DNA of 64,000 nucleotides from NCBI RefSeq assembly GCF_000013085.1, contig NC_007643.1, positions 3,481,501-3,545,500 of the forward strand, read 5' to 3'. The translations under genes and the position numbers were made by a program. Source of the stretch: Rhodospirillum rubrum ATCC 11170 (lineage in GTDB: Bacteria; Pseudomonadota; Alphaproteobacteria; Rhodospirillales; Rhodospirillaceae). Position 1 is the first letter of the stretch. The number at the start of each line of letters is the position of its first letter. The notes under the pieces are model-generated. The model was given only the letters and a program-made list of their open reading frames with translations. It was not told the origin of the DNA and ran no database searches. This document shows, piece after piece, positions 34,820 to 43,951 of the stretch.

Positions 34820-35785
34820 ATGGCCGTCTATACCGATGTTTCCGATGATGATCTAACCACCTTCCTGGAAGGCTATGACATCGGCCGCCTGCGCGCCTGC
34901 AAGGGGATCGCCGAAGGGGTGGAGAATTCCAACTTCCTGCTGGTCACCGACCGCGGCCCCCATATCCTGACGCTCTATGAAAAGCGGGTGAACCCCGACG
35001 ATCTGCCGTTCTTCCTGGGGCTTTTGCGCCATCTGGCGGCGCGCGACATTCCCTGCCCGCAGCCGGTCGCCGGCCGCGACGGCGCCGTGCTTCACACCCT
35101 GTGCGACCGCCCGGCGGCCATCGTCACCTTTCTCGATGGCGTCTGGCCCAAGCGCCCCGAGGTCCGCCATTGCGCCCAGCTTGGCGAGGCCCTGGCCCGG
35201 CTGCATCTGGCGGGCGGCGATTACGCGCCGACCCGGCGCAACAGCCTGTCGGTCGATGGCTGGCGGCCGTTGTTCGATGCCGCCGCCGAACGCGCCGACA
35301 GCGTCAAACCCGGGTTGCGCGCCGAACTGGAAACCGAACTCGACGCCCTGGAGGCCCTGTGGCCCCACGACCTGCCCACTGGCATCATCCATGCCGATCT
35401 GTTCCCCGATAACGTCTTCTTCGTTGACGACACCCTGTCGGGGCTGATCGATTTCTATTTCGCCTGCGACGATTTCCTGGCCTATGACCTTGCCGTCTGC
35501 CTCAACGCTTGGTGCTTCGAGGGCGAGCGGGAATTCAACGTCACCAAGGCCCGTCACATGCTAACCCGCTATGAAAAGGTCCGGCCCTTGAGCGATGCCG
35601 AATTCGCCGCCCTGCCGCTGTTGGCGCGCGGCGCGGCGATGCGCTTCTTGCTCACCCGGCTCTATGATTGGCTGAACACCCCGCCGGGCGCCATGGTCCG
35701 GCCAAAGGATCCGATGGAATATTATCACAAGCTGGCCTTCCACCGCGCCGTCTCCGGCCCGGGCGCCTATGGATTGAGCCGATGA
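34820..35785 (+). CDS. thrB: Homoserine kinase (ThrB, APH-like)
   Basis: A 321-residue homoserine kinase of the aminoglycoside-phosphotransferase-like type. [22 protein letters not shown] and [11 protein letters not shown] at the N-terminus, the catalytic loop [13 protein letters not shown] and the metal motif [15 protein letters not shown] are visible. It makes O-phosphohomoserine for threonine. The stop overlaps the rnhA start (ATGA). This gene pair is conserved in alphaproteobacteria. Confidence 0.94.
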   Translation: MAVYTDVSDDDLTTFLEGYDIGRLRACKGIAEGVENSNFLLVTDRGPHILTLYEKRVNPDDLPFFLGLLRHLAARDIPCPQPVAGRDGAVLHTLCDRPAAIVTFLDGVWPKRPEVRHCAQLGEALARLHLAGGDYAPTRRNSLSVDGWRPLFDAAAERADSVKPGLRAELETELDALEALWPHDLPTGIIHADLFPDNVFFVDDTLSGLIDFYFACDDFLAYDLAVCLNAWCFEGEREFNVTKARHMLTRYEKVRPLSDAEFAALPLLARGAAMRFLLTRLYDWLNTPPGAMVRPKDPMEYYHKLAFHRAVSGPGAYGLSR

Positions 35786-36282
35786 GCGCGGCGGCCGGCG
35801 ACGAGATCAAGCGCGTGCGCGTCGATATGTTCACCGATGGCGCCTGTTCGGGCAATCCGGGCCCGGGCGGCTGGGGCACCATCTTGCGCTGGGGCGACAC
35901 CGAAAAGGAGTTGTGGGGCGGCGAAACGCCGACCACCAACAACCGCATGGAATTGATGGCGGTGATTCGCGGCCTGGAGGCCCTGCGCCGGCCGGTCACG
36001 GTGACCATCCACACCGACAGCCGCTATGTCCACGACGGTATCACCGGCTGGATCCACGGCTGGAAGCGCAACGGCTGGAAGACGGCGGCCAAGAAGCCGG
36101 TGAAGAACGAAGACCTGTGGCGCCGCCTGGACGCGGCTTTGGGCACCCATGACATCAGTTGGCAATGGGTGCGCGGCCATTCGGGACATGTGGAAAACGA
36201 ACGCGCCGACGAATTGGCCCGTCGCGGCACCAGCGAAGCCCGCCAGGGCAAGGTCGACGGCCAGTCTTCGACCATCCTTTAG
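35782..36282 (+). CDS. rnhA: Ribonuclease HI
   Basis: A 166-residue RNase HI. The four catalytic acids are in place: D in [18 protein letters not shown] in [17 protein letters not shown] in IHTDSRYV, and D in [13 protein letters not shown]. It cuts RNA in RNA-DNA hybrids. ATG 35782 overlaps the thrB stop. Confidence 0.96.
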   Translation: MSAAAGDEIKRVRVDMFTDGACSGNPGPGGWGTILRWGDTEKELWGGETPTTNNRMELMAVIRGLEALRRPVTVTIHTDSRYVHDGITGWIHGWKRNGWKTAAKKPVKNEDLWRRLDAALGTHDISWQWVRGHSGHVENERADELARRGTSEARQGKVDGQSSTIL

Positions 36283-36292
36283 CCCGGCTTCT

Positions 36293-37165
36293 TTAAGCCC
36301 GCCGGCTCGCCGTCCAGCACAGCAACGACCCCGCCACCACCAACCCCGTGCCCATCCAAAACGAGGGGGTGGGGGTGGTGTCGAGCCACAGGGCCGAGAT
36401 CAGCACCGAAAGCAGCGGCGTGAAATAGGACAAGACGGCGACCAAGGTGGCGTCGCCGCGCTTCATCGCCACGTCCCAGCCCATATAGGCCAGGGCCGTC
36501 GAGGCGCCCATCACCGCCAGTTCGCCCAGCGTCGCCGGGGAAACCACCGCTGGCGCCGGTTCCAGCAGGGCCATCGGCGCCATGACCAGGGCGCTGGCCA
36601 AAAGGAACAGCGCCAAGGCCCCCTCTTTGGGATCGGCCAAGCGCACAAGATTGGAATAAAGCGCCCAGGCCACCGCCGCCGTCAGCGCCAGGGCGTAGGC
36701 CAGCGGATTGCCGGCGATATTGGCGGCCAGTCCGTCCAGGCTCAAGCCGCCGCCCGTCGCCCAGGCCACGCCGCCAAAGGCGACGATGACGCCGGGCCAC
36801 AGCCACCAACCCACGCGCAAGCGGTGGATCGGCACGGCCAGGGCCAGGGTCAGACTGGGCCACAGGTAGTTGATCAGCCCCAGATCAAGCGCTTGGCGGC
36901 GATCGGCGGCCAAGCCCAGGGCCAGGGCCAGCGACACCCCGTAAACAACGAACAGCCCGCCGCATCCCCACAGATACAAGGCGCTTTGCCCGCGAACCCG
37001 TGGCCGGCCAAAGGCCAGCCAAACAAGGCAGCCCGAGGTGGCATAGATCGCCGCCCCGGCCCCATAGATCCCCAAGGTCTCCGACAGGCTGCGGGTTAGG
37101 GCGACGGCGGCGCTCCACAAGACGATCGCCGCCACCCCCGACAGGGTCGCCAGCGGCGGTTTCAT
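36293..37165 (-). CDS. YddG-like aromatic amino acid / DMT exporter
   Basis: A 290-residue permease with about 10 hydrophobic segments. It starts MKPPLATLSGVAAIVLWSAAVALTRSLSETLG and matches YddG exporters (LINYLWPSLTLALAVP, GNPLAYALALTAAVAWALYSNLVRL, FTPLLSVLISALWL). YddG exports aromatic amino acids and paraquat. The cargo here is inferred from family only. ATG 37165 is preferred; a further in-frame start exists at 37198. Confidence 0.85.
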   Translation of the reverse strand: MKPPLATLSGVAAIVLWSAAVALTRSLSETLGIYGAGAAIYATSGCLVWLAFGRPRVRGQSALYLWGCGGLFVVYGVSLALALGLAADRRQALDLGLINYLWPSLTLALAVPIHRLRVGWWLWPGVIVAFGGVAWATGGGLSLDGLAANIAGNPLAYALALTAAVAWALYSNLVRLADPKEGALALFLLASALVMAPMALLEPAPAVVSPATLGELAVMGASTALAYMGWDVAMKRGDATLVAVLSYFTPLLSVLISALWLDTTPTPSFWMGTGLVVAGSLLCWTASRRA

Positions 37166-37295
37166 CGGCGAAGCGGCGGCACAGGGCGCGACGGTCAAGA
37201 TGGGGAACCTCGAGACGGAACGGTGGGAACGCGGCGGAGCGGCACCTTATACCGCCCGTTCTTGGCCGTCACCGCCCCCGTCAGCGCCCCCCCCG

Positions 37296-38756
37296 TCAGC
37301 GCGCGGCGATGACGCCGCGCACCTCGTCGCCGGCATCGCGACGCAAACCGATGACATCAAGCAGCCCGAGCAGGGAAATCACCCCGATCAGCACGAAGGC
37401 GAAGCGGAAATCGGCCAGCTCAAGGGGCGTGGCGGCGCCCTCGCCGATCGCCCCGGCCAGCCGCAGGGCCACGGCGCCACAGGCCACGCCCAGCGCCCCG
37501 CTCATGCGTTGGGCGACATTGGCCAGGGTATTGGCGCCGGTCATCCGCTCCTGGGGCACATCGGCGAAGGCCAAGGTGTTGAGCGCGGTGAACTGCAGCG
37601 AGCGCGTCAGCCCGCTGACGAACAGCAGGCCCAGGATCACCGCCGTCGGCGTTGCGGCGTCAAGCAGGGCGCAGGCGAAGATGGTCAGGGCGTTCAGCCC
37701 GCCATTGACCAGCAAGGTGGCGCGAAAGCTGAAGCGGCGCAGAATCGGCGAGGTCAGCAGCTTCATCGCCAGATTGCCGACGAAAATCGCCAGAACCAGC
37801 AGGCCCGAGGCGAAGGCGTCCATGCCGAAGGACAACTGAAACAGCAGCGCCAGCAAGAACGGCGTGGCGCTCAGCGTCAGGCGAAACAGCGTGCCGCCGA
37901 AAATGGTCACGGCGAAGCTTCGCTGGCGCATCGCCCACAGGTCGATCAGCGGCCGCTCGTGGTGGCGGGAATGGCGCAAGGCGAGAAAACCGCCAAGCAA
38001 TCCGACCAAACAAAGCGCCCCCGAGGTCCAGACCTCGCCCCGGCTGATCAGATCCAGGCCGTAGATCAGGCAGAAACAGGCCGTACCGCTGAGAACAAAG
38101 CCCAGGCCATCGAAGGGGCCGGGGCTATCACGGCGGCCGCGCGGCACCAGAACCAGGGTCAGGATCAGCGCCAGGATCCCCAGCGGCACATTCAGAAAGA
38201 AGATCCAGTGCCAGGACGCATGGGTGGCCAGGAAGCCGCCGATCGGCGGCCCCAGCACCGGGGCGACCAGACCGGGCCAGGTGATGATGGCGATCGCCCG
38301 CATCAGCCCGGATTTTTGGGTATCGCGCAGCACGACCAGCCGGCCGACCGGCACCATCATCGCCCCGCCCACCCCTTGCAAGATGCGCGCGGCGACGAAC
38401 GACCACAGGTCCTGGCTGAGACCGCAAAGGATCGAGGCCAGGGTGAAGACGGTGATCGCCAGGGCGAAGACCGTCCGCGCCCCAAAGCGCTCGGCCGCCC
38501 AGCCGCTGGCCGGGATCAGGATGGCGACGGTCAGGATATAGGCCGAAACGCCGATATTGAGATCGACCGGCGCGGCGCCGAAGGATGCCGCCATCTGCGG
38601 CAGGGCGGTGATGACCACCGTGCCGTCCAGGGCTTCCATGAAAAAGGCGCCGGCCACCAGATAGGACAAGGCGGCCGAGGTCGGCGCGGATCGGGGGGCG
38701 GAAGACGGCACGGGAGAAGGCGAAGACGGGGGAACGGCGGGGGGAACGGCGGACAT
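37296..38756 (-). CDS. MFS multidrug transporter, DHA2 (EmrB/QacA) type
   Basis: A 486-residue transporter with about 14 hydrophobic segments. ALDGTVVITALPQMAASFG is the DHA2 motif D1, and PASGWAAERFGARTVF and GVGGAMMVPVGRLVVL are motifs A and C. It would pump out drugs or metabolites by proton antiport. A Pro/Ser-rich N-terminal stretch precedes TM1. ATG 38756 is chosen because earlier codons lack homology. Confidence 0.9.
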   Translation of the reverse strand: MSAVPPAVPPSSPSPVPSSAPRSAPTSAALSYLVAGAFFMEALDGTVVITALPQMAASFGAAPVDLNIGVSAYILTVAILIPASGWAAERFGARTVFALAITVFTLASILCGLSQDLWSFVAARILQGVGGAMMVPVGRLVVLRDTQKSGLMRAIAIITWPGLVAPVLGPPIGGFLATHASWHWIFFLNVPLGILALILTLVLVPRGRRDSPGPFDGLGFVLSGTACFCLIYGLDLISRGEVWTSGALCLVGLLGGFLALRHSRHHERPLIDLWAMRQRSFAVTIFGGTLFRLTLSATPFLLALLFQLSFGMDAFASGLLVLAIFVGNLAMKLLTSPILRRFSFRATLLVNGGLNALTIFACALLDAATPTAVILGLLFVSGLTRSLQFTALNTLAFADVPQERMTGANTLANVAQRMSGALGVACGAVALRLAGAIGEGAATPLELADFRFAFVLIGVISLLGLLDVIGLRRDAGDEVRGVIAAR

Positions 38757-38826
38757 CGGGGGACACGATCCATGAACCCGGCCGCCCCCTTCTCCAAGGA
38801 CGCGGCCGGTGACGATGAGCAAAACC

Positions 38827-39306
38827 TTATAGCAGGGCGAGAACCGCCTCGGCCGACGAGACATCCAGCGCGCCGCCTTCATCGACGGCAAGATGCGTGA
38901 CCTTGCCGTTGTCCAGAACCAGGGCGCAGCGCTGGAAGCGCTTACCCAGGCCCTTGGCGGTCAGATCAAGCTCCAGGCCAAGGGCACGGGCGTAATCGCC
39001 ATTGCCATCGGCCAGCATCTCGACCGTGCCTTCGGCGCCAAGCGCCTTGCTCCAGGCGGCGAGAACAAAAGCGTCATTGACGGCGACGCAGGCGACCTTG
39101 GTCACCCCCTTGTCGCGCAGGGCCTGGGCCTGGGCGATATAGCCCGGCACATGGCTGTCCGAACAGGTGGGGGTGAAGGCCCCGGGCACGGCGAACAGCA
39201 CCGCCTTGCCCGCGCCGAGGAATTCGGCGGGATCGACGGCCTCGATACCGGCCGCGGTCTTGTGGTGCAGGGTGCCCGAAGGCAAAGCGTCTCCAACGGC
39301 GATCAT
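38827..39306 (-). CDS. Peroxiredoxin, Prx5/redoxin type
   Basis: A 159-residue thiol peroxidase. Peroxidatic Cys48 is in AVPGAFTPTCSDSHVPGY, the Prx5 signature, and the C-terminal part (CALVLDNGKVTHLAVD) fits. It reduces peroxides using thioredoxin or glutathione. ATG 39306 gives MIAVGDALPS, the family start; an upstream ATG (39339) adds residues without homology. Confidence 0.92.
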   Translation of the reverse strand: MIAVGDALPSGTLHHKTAAGIEAVDPAEFLGAGKAVLFAVPGAFTPTCSDSHVPGYIAQAQALRDKGVTKVACVAVNDAFVLAAWSKALGAEGTVEMLADGNGDYARALGLELDLTAKGLGKRFQRCALVLDNGKVTHLAVDEGGALDVSSAEAVLALL

Positions 39307-39374
39307 GAACTCTCTCCATAAGCCAAAGGTGACGCTCATATGGGAGCGCCCGGGGGGACCGACACCCCCCCTTT

Positions 39375-41522
39375 TCAGGACGAAGGCCCCGCCGCCCGGG
39401 CCACGGCCTCCAGCAAGGCGTTTTCGCTCAGAAGCTCGGGCAGGGCTATGCCCTGGGGGGCGCCCGGGCCATAAACCGCGTTGAAGGGGATGCCGAAGCG
39501 GCCGAAGGAGGCCAGATAGGCGGCGATCGCCGGATCAGGACGGGTCCAATCGGCCCGCAAACCGCTCAGCCGCCCCGAGTCGAGCAAGGCCCGCGTTGGC
39601 GCGGCGTCAAGAACCGTGGCCTTATTGACCTTGCAGGTCACGCACCATTGGGCGGTCACATCGACGAGCACCGTCTTGCCCTCGGCCACCAGCCGCGCCA
39701 CCGCCTCGGGCGACCAGCGGCCCCAGGCGGTTTCCTCAAGGGCCTGAGAGGGTGCCGCCATCGGCAGCGACAGGGCGGGCAAGGGCAAGGCCGGTAGGGC
39801 GAGGGCAGCGATCCCCAGCAGCGCCGCCACCCCGCCCGACAGCCGCGAGATCGGCCGCAAGGCCCGCACCCCCAGCGCCACGGCCAGCAAGCCGCCGATC
39901 ACCGCCGCCCAAACCGCGCCGATCTGCACGGCGAGAACGCTGAGCAGCCACAGGGCGGTCAGGCACAGAACCGCCCCCAGAACCGCCTTCAACCGCAGCA
40001 TCCAGCGCCCCGGCCGGGGCAGACGGGTGGCGATCTGCGGGCGCAGGGCCACCAGCAGATAGGGCAAGGCCATGCCCAGGCCAAGCGCCAGGAAGATCGC
40101 CAGAATTTCAAAGGGCCCGCGCGCCAGGGCGAAGCCGACGGCGGTTCCCAGGAAGGGCGCCGAGCACGGCGTGGCCAGCACGGTGGCGAAGGCCCCGGTG
40201 GCGAAGGCCCCGCTCAACGACGAGCCCGCACGACCTTGGCCGCCCAGCCCCGAAACCGCGCCGGGCAGCCCGATCTCGAACAATCCCCACAGATTGGCGG
40301 CGAACAGCGCCAGCAGCACGACCATGCCCGACAAGAACAGCGGCTGCTGGAACTGAATGCCCCAGCCCACCGCCATGCCGGCGGTTTTCAGGCCGATGGC
40401 GGCAAGGGCCAGAACCAGGAAACTGGCGATGATTCCGGCGCTGGTCGCCAGAAACGACAGCCGGGCGGCGCGCGGCGCCCCGCCCCCATGGCCGACCAGT
40501 CCAAGGATCTTCAGCGACAGCACCGGCAGCACGCAGGGCATCAAATTAAGGATCAGGCCGCCAAGCAGGGCGACGCTGACCATCGCCAGGAAAGCGAGCG
40601 GCCCCGTTGGCGCGCCCGGGGCGCCGGTCTCTCCGCCGCTCTCTCCGCCAAGGGCGGTCGGCCGGGGATCGCCCGCCCCGGCCGGCGGCGCCAGCGCCCG
40701 CCTCGTATCAACCCCGGCCTCCACGCCGCGCACACCATCGGCGACCAGCACCGGCAGGCTCTGGCCGATCAACGCGTCGCCGCCGACCACTCCGGCCCGC
40801 AAAACGGCGCGCCCCCCGCCCTCCTCCACCGTAACCTGGGGCCGGGCGAAGGCCATGCCCGCCGGGGCCTCGACGAACAGATCGGGGGCGGCCAGTGGCG
40901 GATCGGCGCGCACCGCCACCCGCACCACGCCGCCGGTCTCGATCACCGCTTCGTCAACCGTGATGCCATGCGAGGGGCTGGGGCCGGGCACCTGGGCCAG
41001 GAAGCGGGCCAGGGCTTGGGCCTGCGGGCTGGCCCCCGACGGTCCGGGGGGCACGATCAGGGTGAAATCCCCGCGATCGGGCACGCAGACCTCGGCGCAG
41101 ATCAGATAATCGACGGCGAGGCGCAGGATCAGCGGATCGCCGGGGCGCTCAAGGCGGGCCATCAAGGGCAAGATCACCTGATGCTCATAGCCGACGGTCT
41201 CGATCCCCAGAACCGAAAAGCGTGTCGGCACCGGCCATCGCGGCGTGGCCCCGGCCAAATTGAGCGAGCCGGTCCAGTCAAACGACGGCGGATAGCCCGC
41301 ATCCCCCGGGCTGCGCCAATAGATCTTCCAATGGGGGGCAAGCTCGACCTGCAGGCCCAAAGCGATCTCTTCGGCCTTGCCCGCGGCGCTGACGGCCGAA
41401 ATCAGCCGCATCCGCGAATGGCTTTTCTCAACCCAGGCCGAGGCGCCGGGGTCGTTTCCCTGGGCCTGGGCCGGCAGGCACAAGCCAAGAAACAGGCAGA
41501 GGGCAAGAAGGAAACGCGACAT
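39375..41522 (-). CDS. DsbD-family thiol:disulfide interchange protein
   Basis: A 715-residue protein. The signal peptide is MSRFLLALCLFLGLCLPAQA. A periplasmic DsbD-alpha-like domain follows (about 25-290, EVCVPDRGDF), then a hydrophobic DsbD core with eight segments (MPCVLPVLSLK, TPCSAPFLG, the two Cys-Pro motifs that pass electrons), and a C-terminal thioredoxin-like domain with WCVTCKVNKATVLD. It moves electrons from cytoplasmic thioredoxin to periplasmic substrates. The ScsB-like length suggests metal/stress or cytochrome maturation use. No other ccm or scs genes are adjacent. Confidence 0.9.
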   Translation of the reverse strand: MSRFLLALCLFLGLCLPAQAQGNDPGASAWVEKSHSRMRLISAVSAAGKAEEIALGLQVELAPHWKIYWRSPGDAGYPPSFDWTGSLNLAGATPRWPVPTRFSVLGIETVGYEHQVILPLMARLERPGDPLILRLAVDYLICAEVCVPDRGDFTLIVPPGPSGASPQAQALARFLAQVPGPSPSHGITVDEAVIETGGVVRVAVRADPPLAAPDLFVEAPAGMAFARPQVTVEEGGGRAVLRAGVVGGDALIGQSLPVLVADGVRGVEAGVDTRRALAPPAGAGDPRPTALGGESGGETGAPGAPTGPLAFLAMVSVALLGGLILNLMPCVLPVLSLKILGLVGHGGGAPRAARLSFLATSAGIIASFLVLALAAIGLKTAGMAVGWGIQFQQPLFLSGMVVLLALFAANLWGLFEIGLPGAVSGLGGQGRAGSSLSGAFATGAFATVLATPCSAPFLGTAVGFALARGPFEILAIFLALGLGMALPYLLVALRPQIATRLPRPGRWMLRLKAVLGAVLCLTALWLLSVLAVQIGAVWAAVIGGLLAVALGVRALRPISRLSGGVAALLGIAALALPALPLPALSLPMAAPSQALEETAWGRWSPEAVARLVAEGKTVLVDVTAQWCVTCKVNKATVLDAAPTRALLDSGRLSGLRADWTRPDPAIAAYLASFGRFGIPFNAVYGPGAPQGIALPELLSENALLEAVARAAGPSS

Positions 41523-41674
41523 CGGACCCCCAGGTCATTCGGGTGTGCAGAACGCGAAGAAGCCCGCTTCCGCAGGGGTGGGAAAGCGGCGCGATGAGGC
41601 GCTGTGGCCACGGCGGCGACGTGATAGCATTGCCATCGCTTGCCGAGGACCCGGCCCCTGACTATGTAGCAGCT

Positions 41675-42253
41675 ATGCCAACTCTATTGCAAAAGCACGA
41701 AGGATATCTGACCGGCCATTGTCTCGTGGCGATGCCGGGTATGGGTGATCCGCGATTCGAAGGCACGGTGATCTACCTGTGCGCCCATACGGCCGAAGGC
41801 GCCATGGGCATCGTCATCAACCGCGAACTCGAAGAAATCAGCTTCCCCGATATCGTCGGCCAATTGGGCATCCAGCCCACGCCGTTTTGCGACGATGTCC
41901 GCGTGCAATTCGGCGGCCCCGTCGAAACCGGGCGCGGCTTCGTTCTCCACACCAGCGATTACCAGAACGAGGGAACGCTCTCGGTCGACGACTCGATGGC
42001 CCTGACCGCCACCCTCGATGTGCTGCGCGCCATCGCCTCGGGCGACGGGCCGATGCGGGTGATCATGGCCTTGGGCTATGCCGGCTGGGGGGCGGGGCAA
42101 TTGGATGGCGAGTTGAAGGGCAACGTCTGGCTGACCGTTCCCGCCGACCGCCAGTTGGTCTTCGAAACCGCGGTGAAGGACAAATACACCACCGCCATGG
42201 GCCGCCTGGGCATCGACCCCCGCCTGCTTTCGGAAAACGCCGGCCACGCCTGA
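41675..42253 (+). CDS. yqgE: YqgE/AlgH family (UPF0301) protein
   Basis: A 192-residue protein: LTGHCLVAMPGMGDPRFEGTVIYLCAH, GAMGIVINRELEEISFPDI, RVQFGGPVETGRGFVLHTSDY and AGWGAGQLDGELKGNVWL. The function of the family is not settled (AlgH was linked to alginate regulation). ATG 41675 gives MPTLLQKHEGYLTGH. It is divergent from the DsbD-like gene. Confidence 0.93.
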   Translation: MPTLLQKHEGYLTGHCLVAMPGMGDPRFEGTVIYLCAHTAEGAMGIVINRELEEISFPDIVGQLGIQPTPFCDDVRVQFGGPVETGRGFVLHTSDYQNEGTLSVDDSMALTATLDVLRAIASGDGPMRVIMALGYAGWGAGQLDGELKGNVWLTVPADRQLVFETAVKDKYTTAMGRLGIDPRLLSENAGHA

Positions 42254-42409
42254 TTCTTACCCTTTCGGCATAGCGGAAAGCCGGGAAGCGCCGCTTAGGG
42301 CATAGTTGAAATCCTCCCCCCCCTCCCCCAAATCCGAACCAGCCGGGCACTTACGCTTGGCCTCGGTGTTTAACCGGATTTTTTATCCGGCTATTTGGAG
42401 CGGATCTGA

Positions 42410-42625
42410 ATGCGCTTTCTTCCTTTGATCATGGTCGCCTTTATGCTTCTGCCCGTCGCCATCTGGGTTGCCATCGAAGTTTTCGTCTTGCCCACCCCCG
42501 GCACCGTGCTCGCCACCGCCGACCGGGTGACCCTGGGCAGCCTGGGCGCTTTCGCCGTCGTCGCCATGGGGTTGCTGTCGTGGTGGATGGGCCGGGCCAT
42601 CGCCCGCACCCCCTCGCCGCGCTAA
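42410..42625 (+). CDS. Small membrane protein, two TM segments
   Basis: A 71-residue protein starting at ATG 42410 with GGAG 9 nt upstream. It has two hydrophobic segments: LPLIMVAFMLLPVAIWVAIEVFVL and LGAFAVVAMGLLSWWMG. No family is recognised. The 156 nt upstream carry an inverted repeat CCGGAT-TTTTT-ATCCGG (42374-42390). Confidence 0.55.
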   Translation: MRFLPLIMVAFMLLPVAIWVAIEVFVLPTPGTVLATADRVTLGSLGAFAVVAMGLLSWWMGRAIARTPSPR

Positions 42626-42803
42626 AGCGCCGAGCAGGGAATACCGGTTTTCCGCGGTGTCGCCGCTCTCCTCTGATGACACCTCTTATACGGATACGAT
42701 GCGTTCCCTGAAGTCCATCCATGCCCACCGCGCCAACCTGAGCGAACGCGTTGAAAAGCCGGTTCCCGAACCGAGGATCCTCGTTTAAACTGCCCTTATA
42801 GCG

Positions 42804-42949
42804 TGAGTCGTAACCTCAAAAACCGCCCAAAACCCCCTTAGGTTACGACTCAGGCCAACTGTTTGAAATCGTTGATAAAATGTGAAAACCTTCTGCTTAA
42901 GAAGGGTCTTTTCGCCCCTAAAAAATACCCCACCCGCCGAGGTTACGAC
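42804..42949 (+). promoter_or_regulatory. CRISPR leader region with inverted and direct repeats
   Basis: Upstream of the array, TGAGTCGTAACCT (42804-42816) and AGGTTACGACTCA (42840-42852) form a 13-bp inverted repeat with a 23-nt gap. The AGGTTACGAC part occurs a third time at 42940-42949, exactly 100 bp after the second. They may be sites for a regulator or for the adaptation machinery. The stretch 42626-42996 has no gene. Confidence 0.55.
42889..42914 (+). terminator. Intrinsic terminator inside the CRISPR leader
   Basis: CCTTCT-GCTTA-AGAAGG followed by GTCTTTTC. It would stop transcription arriving from the left, so that the array is transcribed from a promoter between it and the first repeat. 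Confidence 0.6.
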
Positions 42950-42996
42950 AAACCACCCTGTAACCCTTTGAATAATAAGGCCGTTTAGAACCGGCT

Positions 42997-43872
42997 CTCG
43001 CAGCCCTTGCCCCGCTATCGAGGGGACTGAAACTCGAAATCACCTTCGTCATCCTCGACCGGGATATCCCGGACACCTCGCAGCCCTTGCCCCGCTATCG
43101 AGGGGACTGAAACGACCACGATCAAGCGCCCCAAGATGTGCTCGCAGACCACCTCGCAGCCCTTGCCCCGCTATCGAGGGGACTGAAACAACGCGGGGCC
43201 GTGCAGGCCGTTCGTCTCGGCGTCCAACTCGCAGCCCTTGCCCCGCTATCGAGGGGACTGAAACTTCTATCCTTGGATTGAGTGGGGCGAGAAACCCGCC
43301 CGCTCGCAGCCCTTGCCCCGCTATCGAGGGGACTGAAACCTGTAGGAGGCATAAAACTCTTCTCGAGTCAGGGTGTCGACTCGCAGCCCTTGCCCCGCTA
43401 TCGAGGGGACTGAAACCAAGTCAACGGCGAAAGCTCGCGCAAGTGTTTGACCAACTCGCAGCCCTTGCCCCGCTATCGAGGGGACTGAAACCTTCCTCGG
43501 GCTCCTCGGGGTCTTCGTCGAAGCCATCAACTCGCAGCCCTTGCCCCGCTATCGAGGGGACTGAAACATTCTTCGGGTGAGGGATCCCAGGTGCCAAGAA
43601 GCTCGACTCGCAGCCCTTGCCCCGCTATCGAGGGGACTGAAACCCCGAACCCCAGCTTAACGCGGCCGCTCTCGGCATTGTACTCGCAGCCCTTGCCCCG
43701 CTATCGAGGGGACTGAAACTTGTCATACCCGGACCGAGCCGCCACGATTTTACGGGTGGCCTCGCAGCCCATGCCCCGCCACCGAGGGGACTGAAACATC
43801 AGACCGCGTTGGTGATCAGGAAGCCGGCGCGATTGCTCGCAGCCCATGCCCCGCCATCAAGGGGACTGAAAC
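42997..43872 (+). CRISPR. CRISPR array, 12 repeats of 37 bp, 11 spacers of 38-43 bp
   Basis: The repeat begins CTCGCAGCCC and ends GAGGGGACTGAAAC. Repeats start at 42997, 43077, 43153, 43228, 43303, 43380, 43455, 43531, 43607, 43683, 43761 and 43836. The first ten are identical; the last two carry changes in the middle (CATGCCCCGCC...), so the trailer end is on the right and the leader is on the left at 42626-42996. Spacers are mostly 38-41 bp (the first is 43) and all differ. The GGGGACTGAAAC end is typical of type I/III repeats with an 8-nt 5' handle. No cas genes are in the window, so the type cannot be fixed. Confidence 0.97.
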
Positions 43873-43917
43873 CAGCCTGTGAGGCCGTCCGATACAGAGA
43901 GTCTCGATCAAAAGTTC

Positions 43918-43945
43918 TGCGTTAAAGGGGTTCCCTTTAACGCGG
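43918..43945. repeat. Palindrome after the CRISPR array
   Basis: GCGTTAAAGGG and CCCTTTAACGC surround a 3-nt loop: an 11-bp perfect stem, 45 nt after the last repeat and a few nt after the end of the glycosyltransferase-like gene. It shares TTTAACGCGGCG with the hairpin at 1302-1323. Without a T tract it is a poor intrinsic terminator. Confidence 0.55.
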
Positions 43946-43951
43946 CGTGAT

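Noticed and set aside
43122-43580. ORFs through the CRISPR array
   Set aside because: They arise from the repeat unit read in frame; the array explains them fully.
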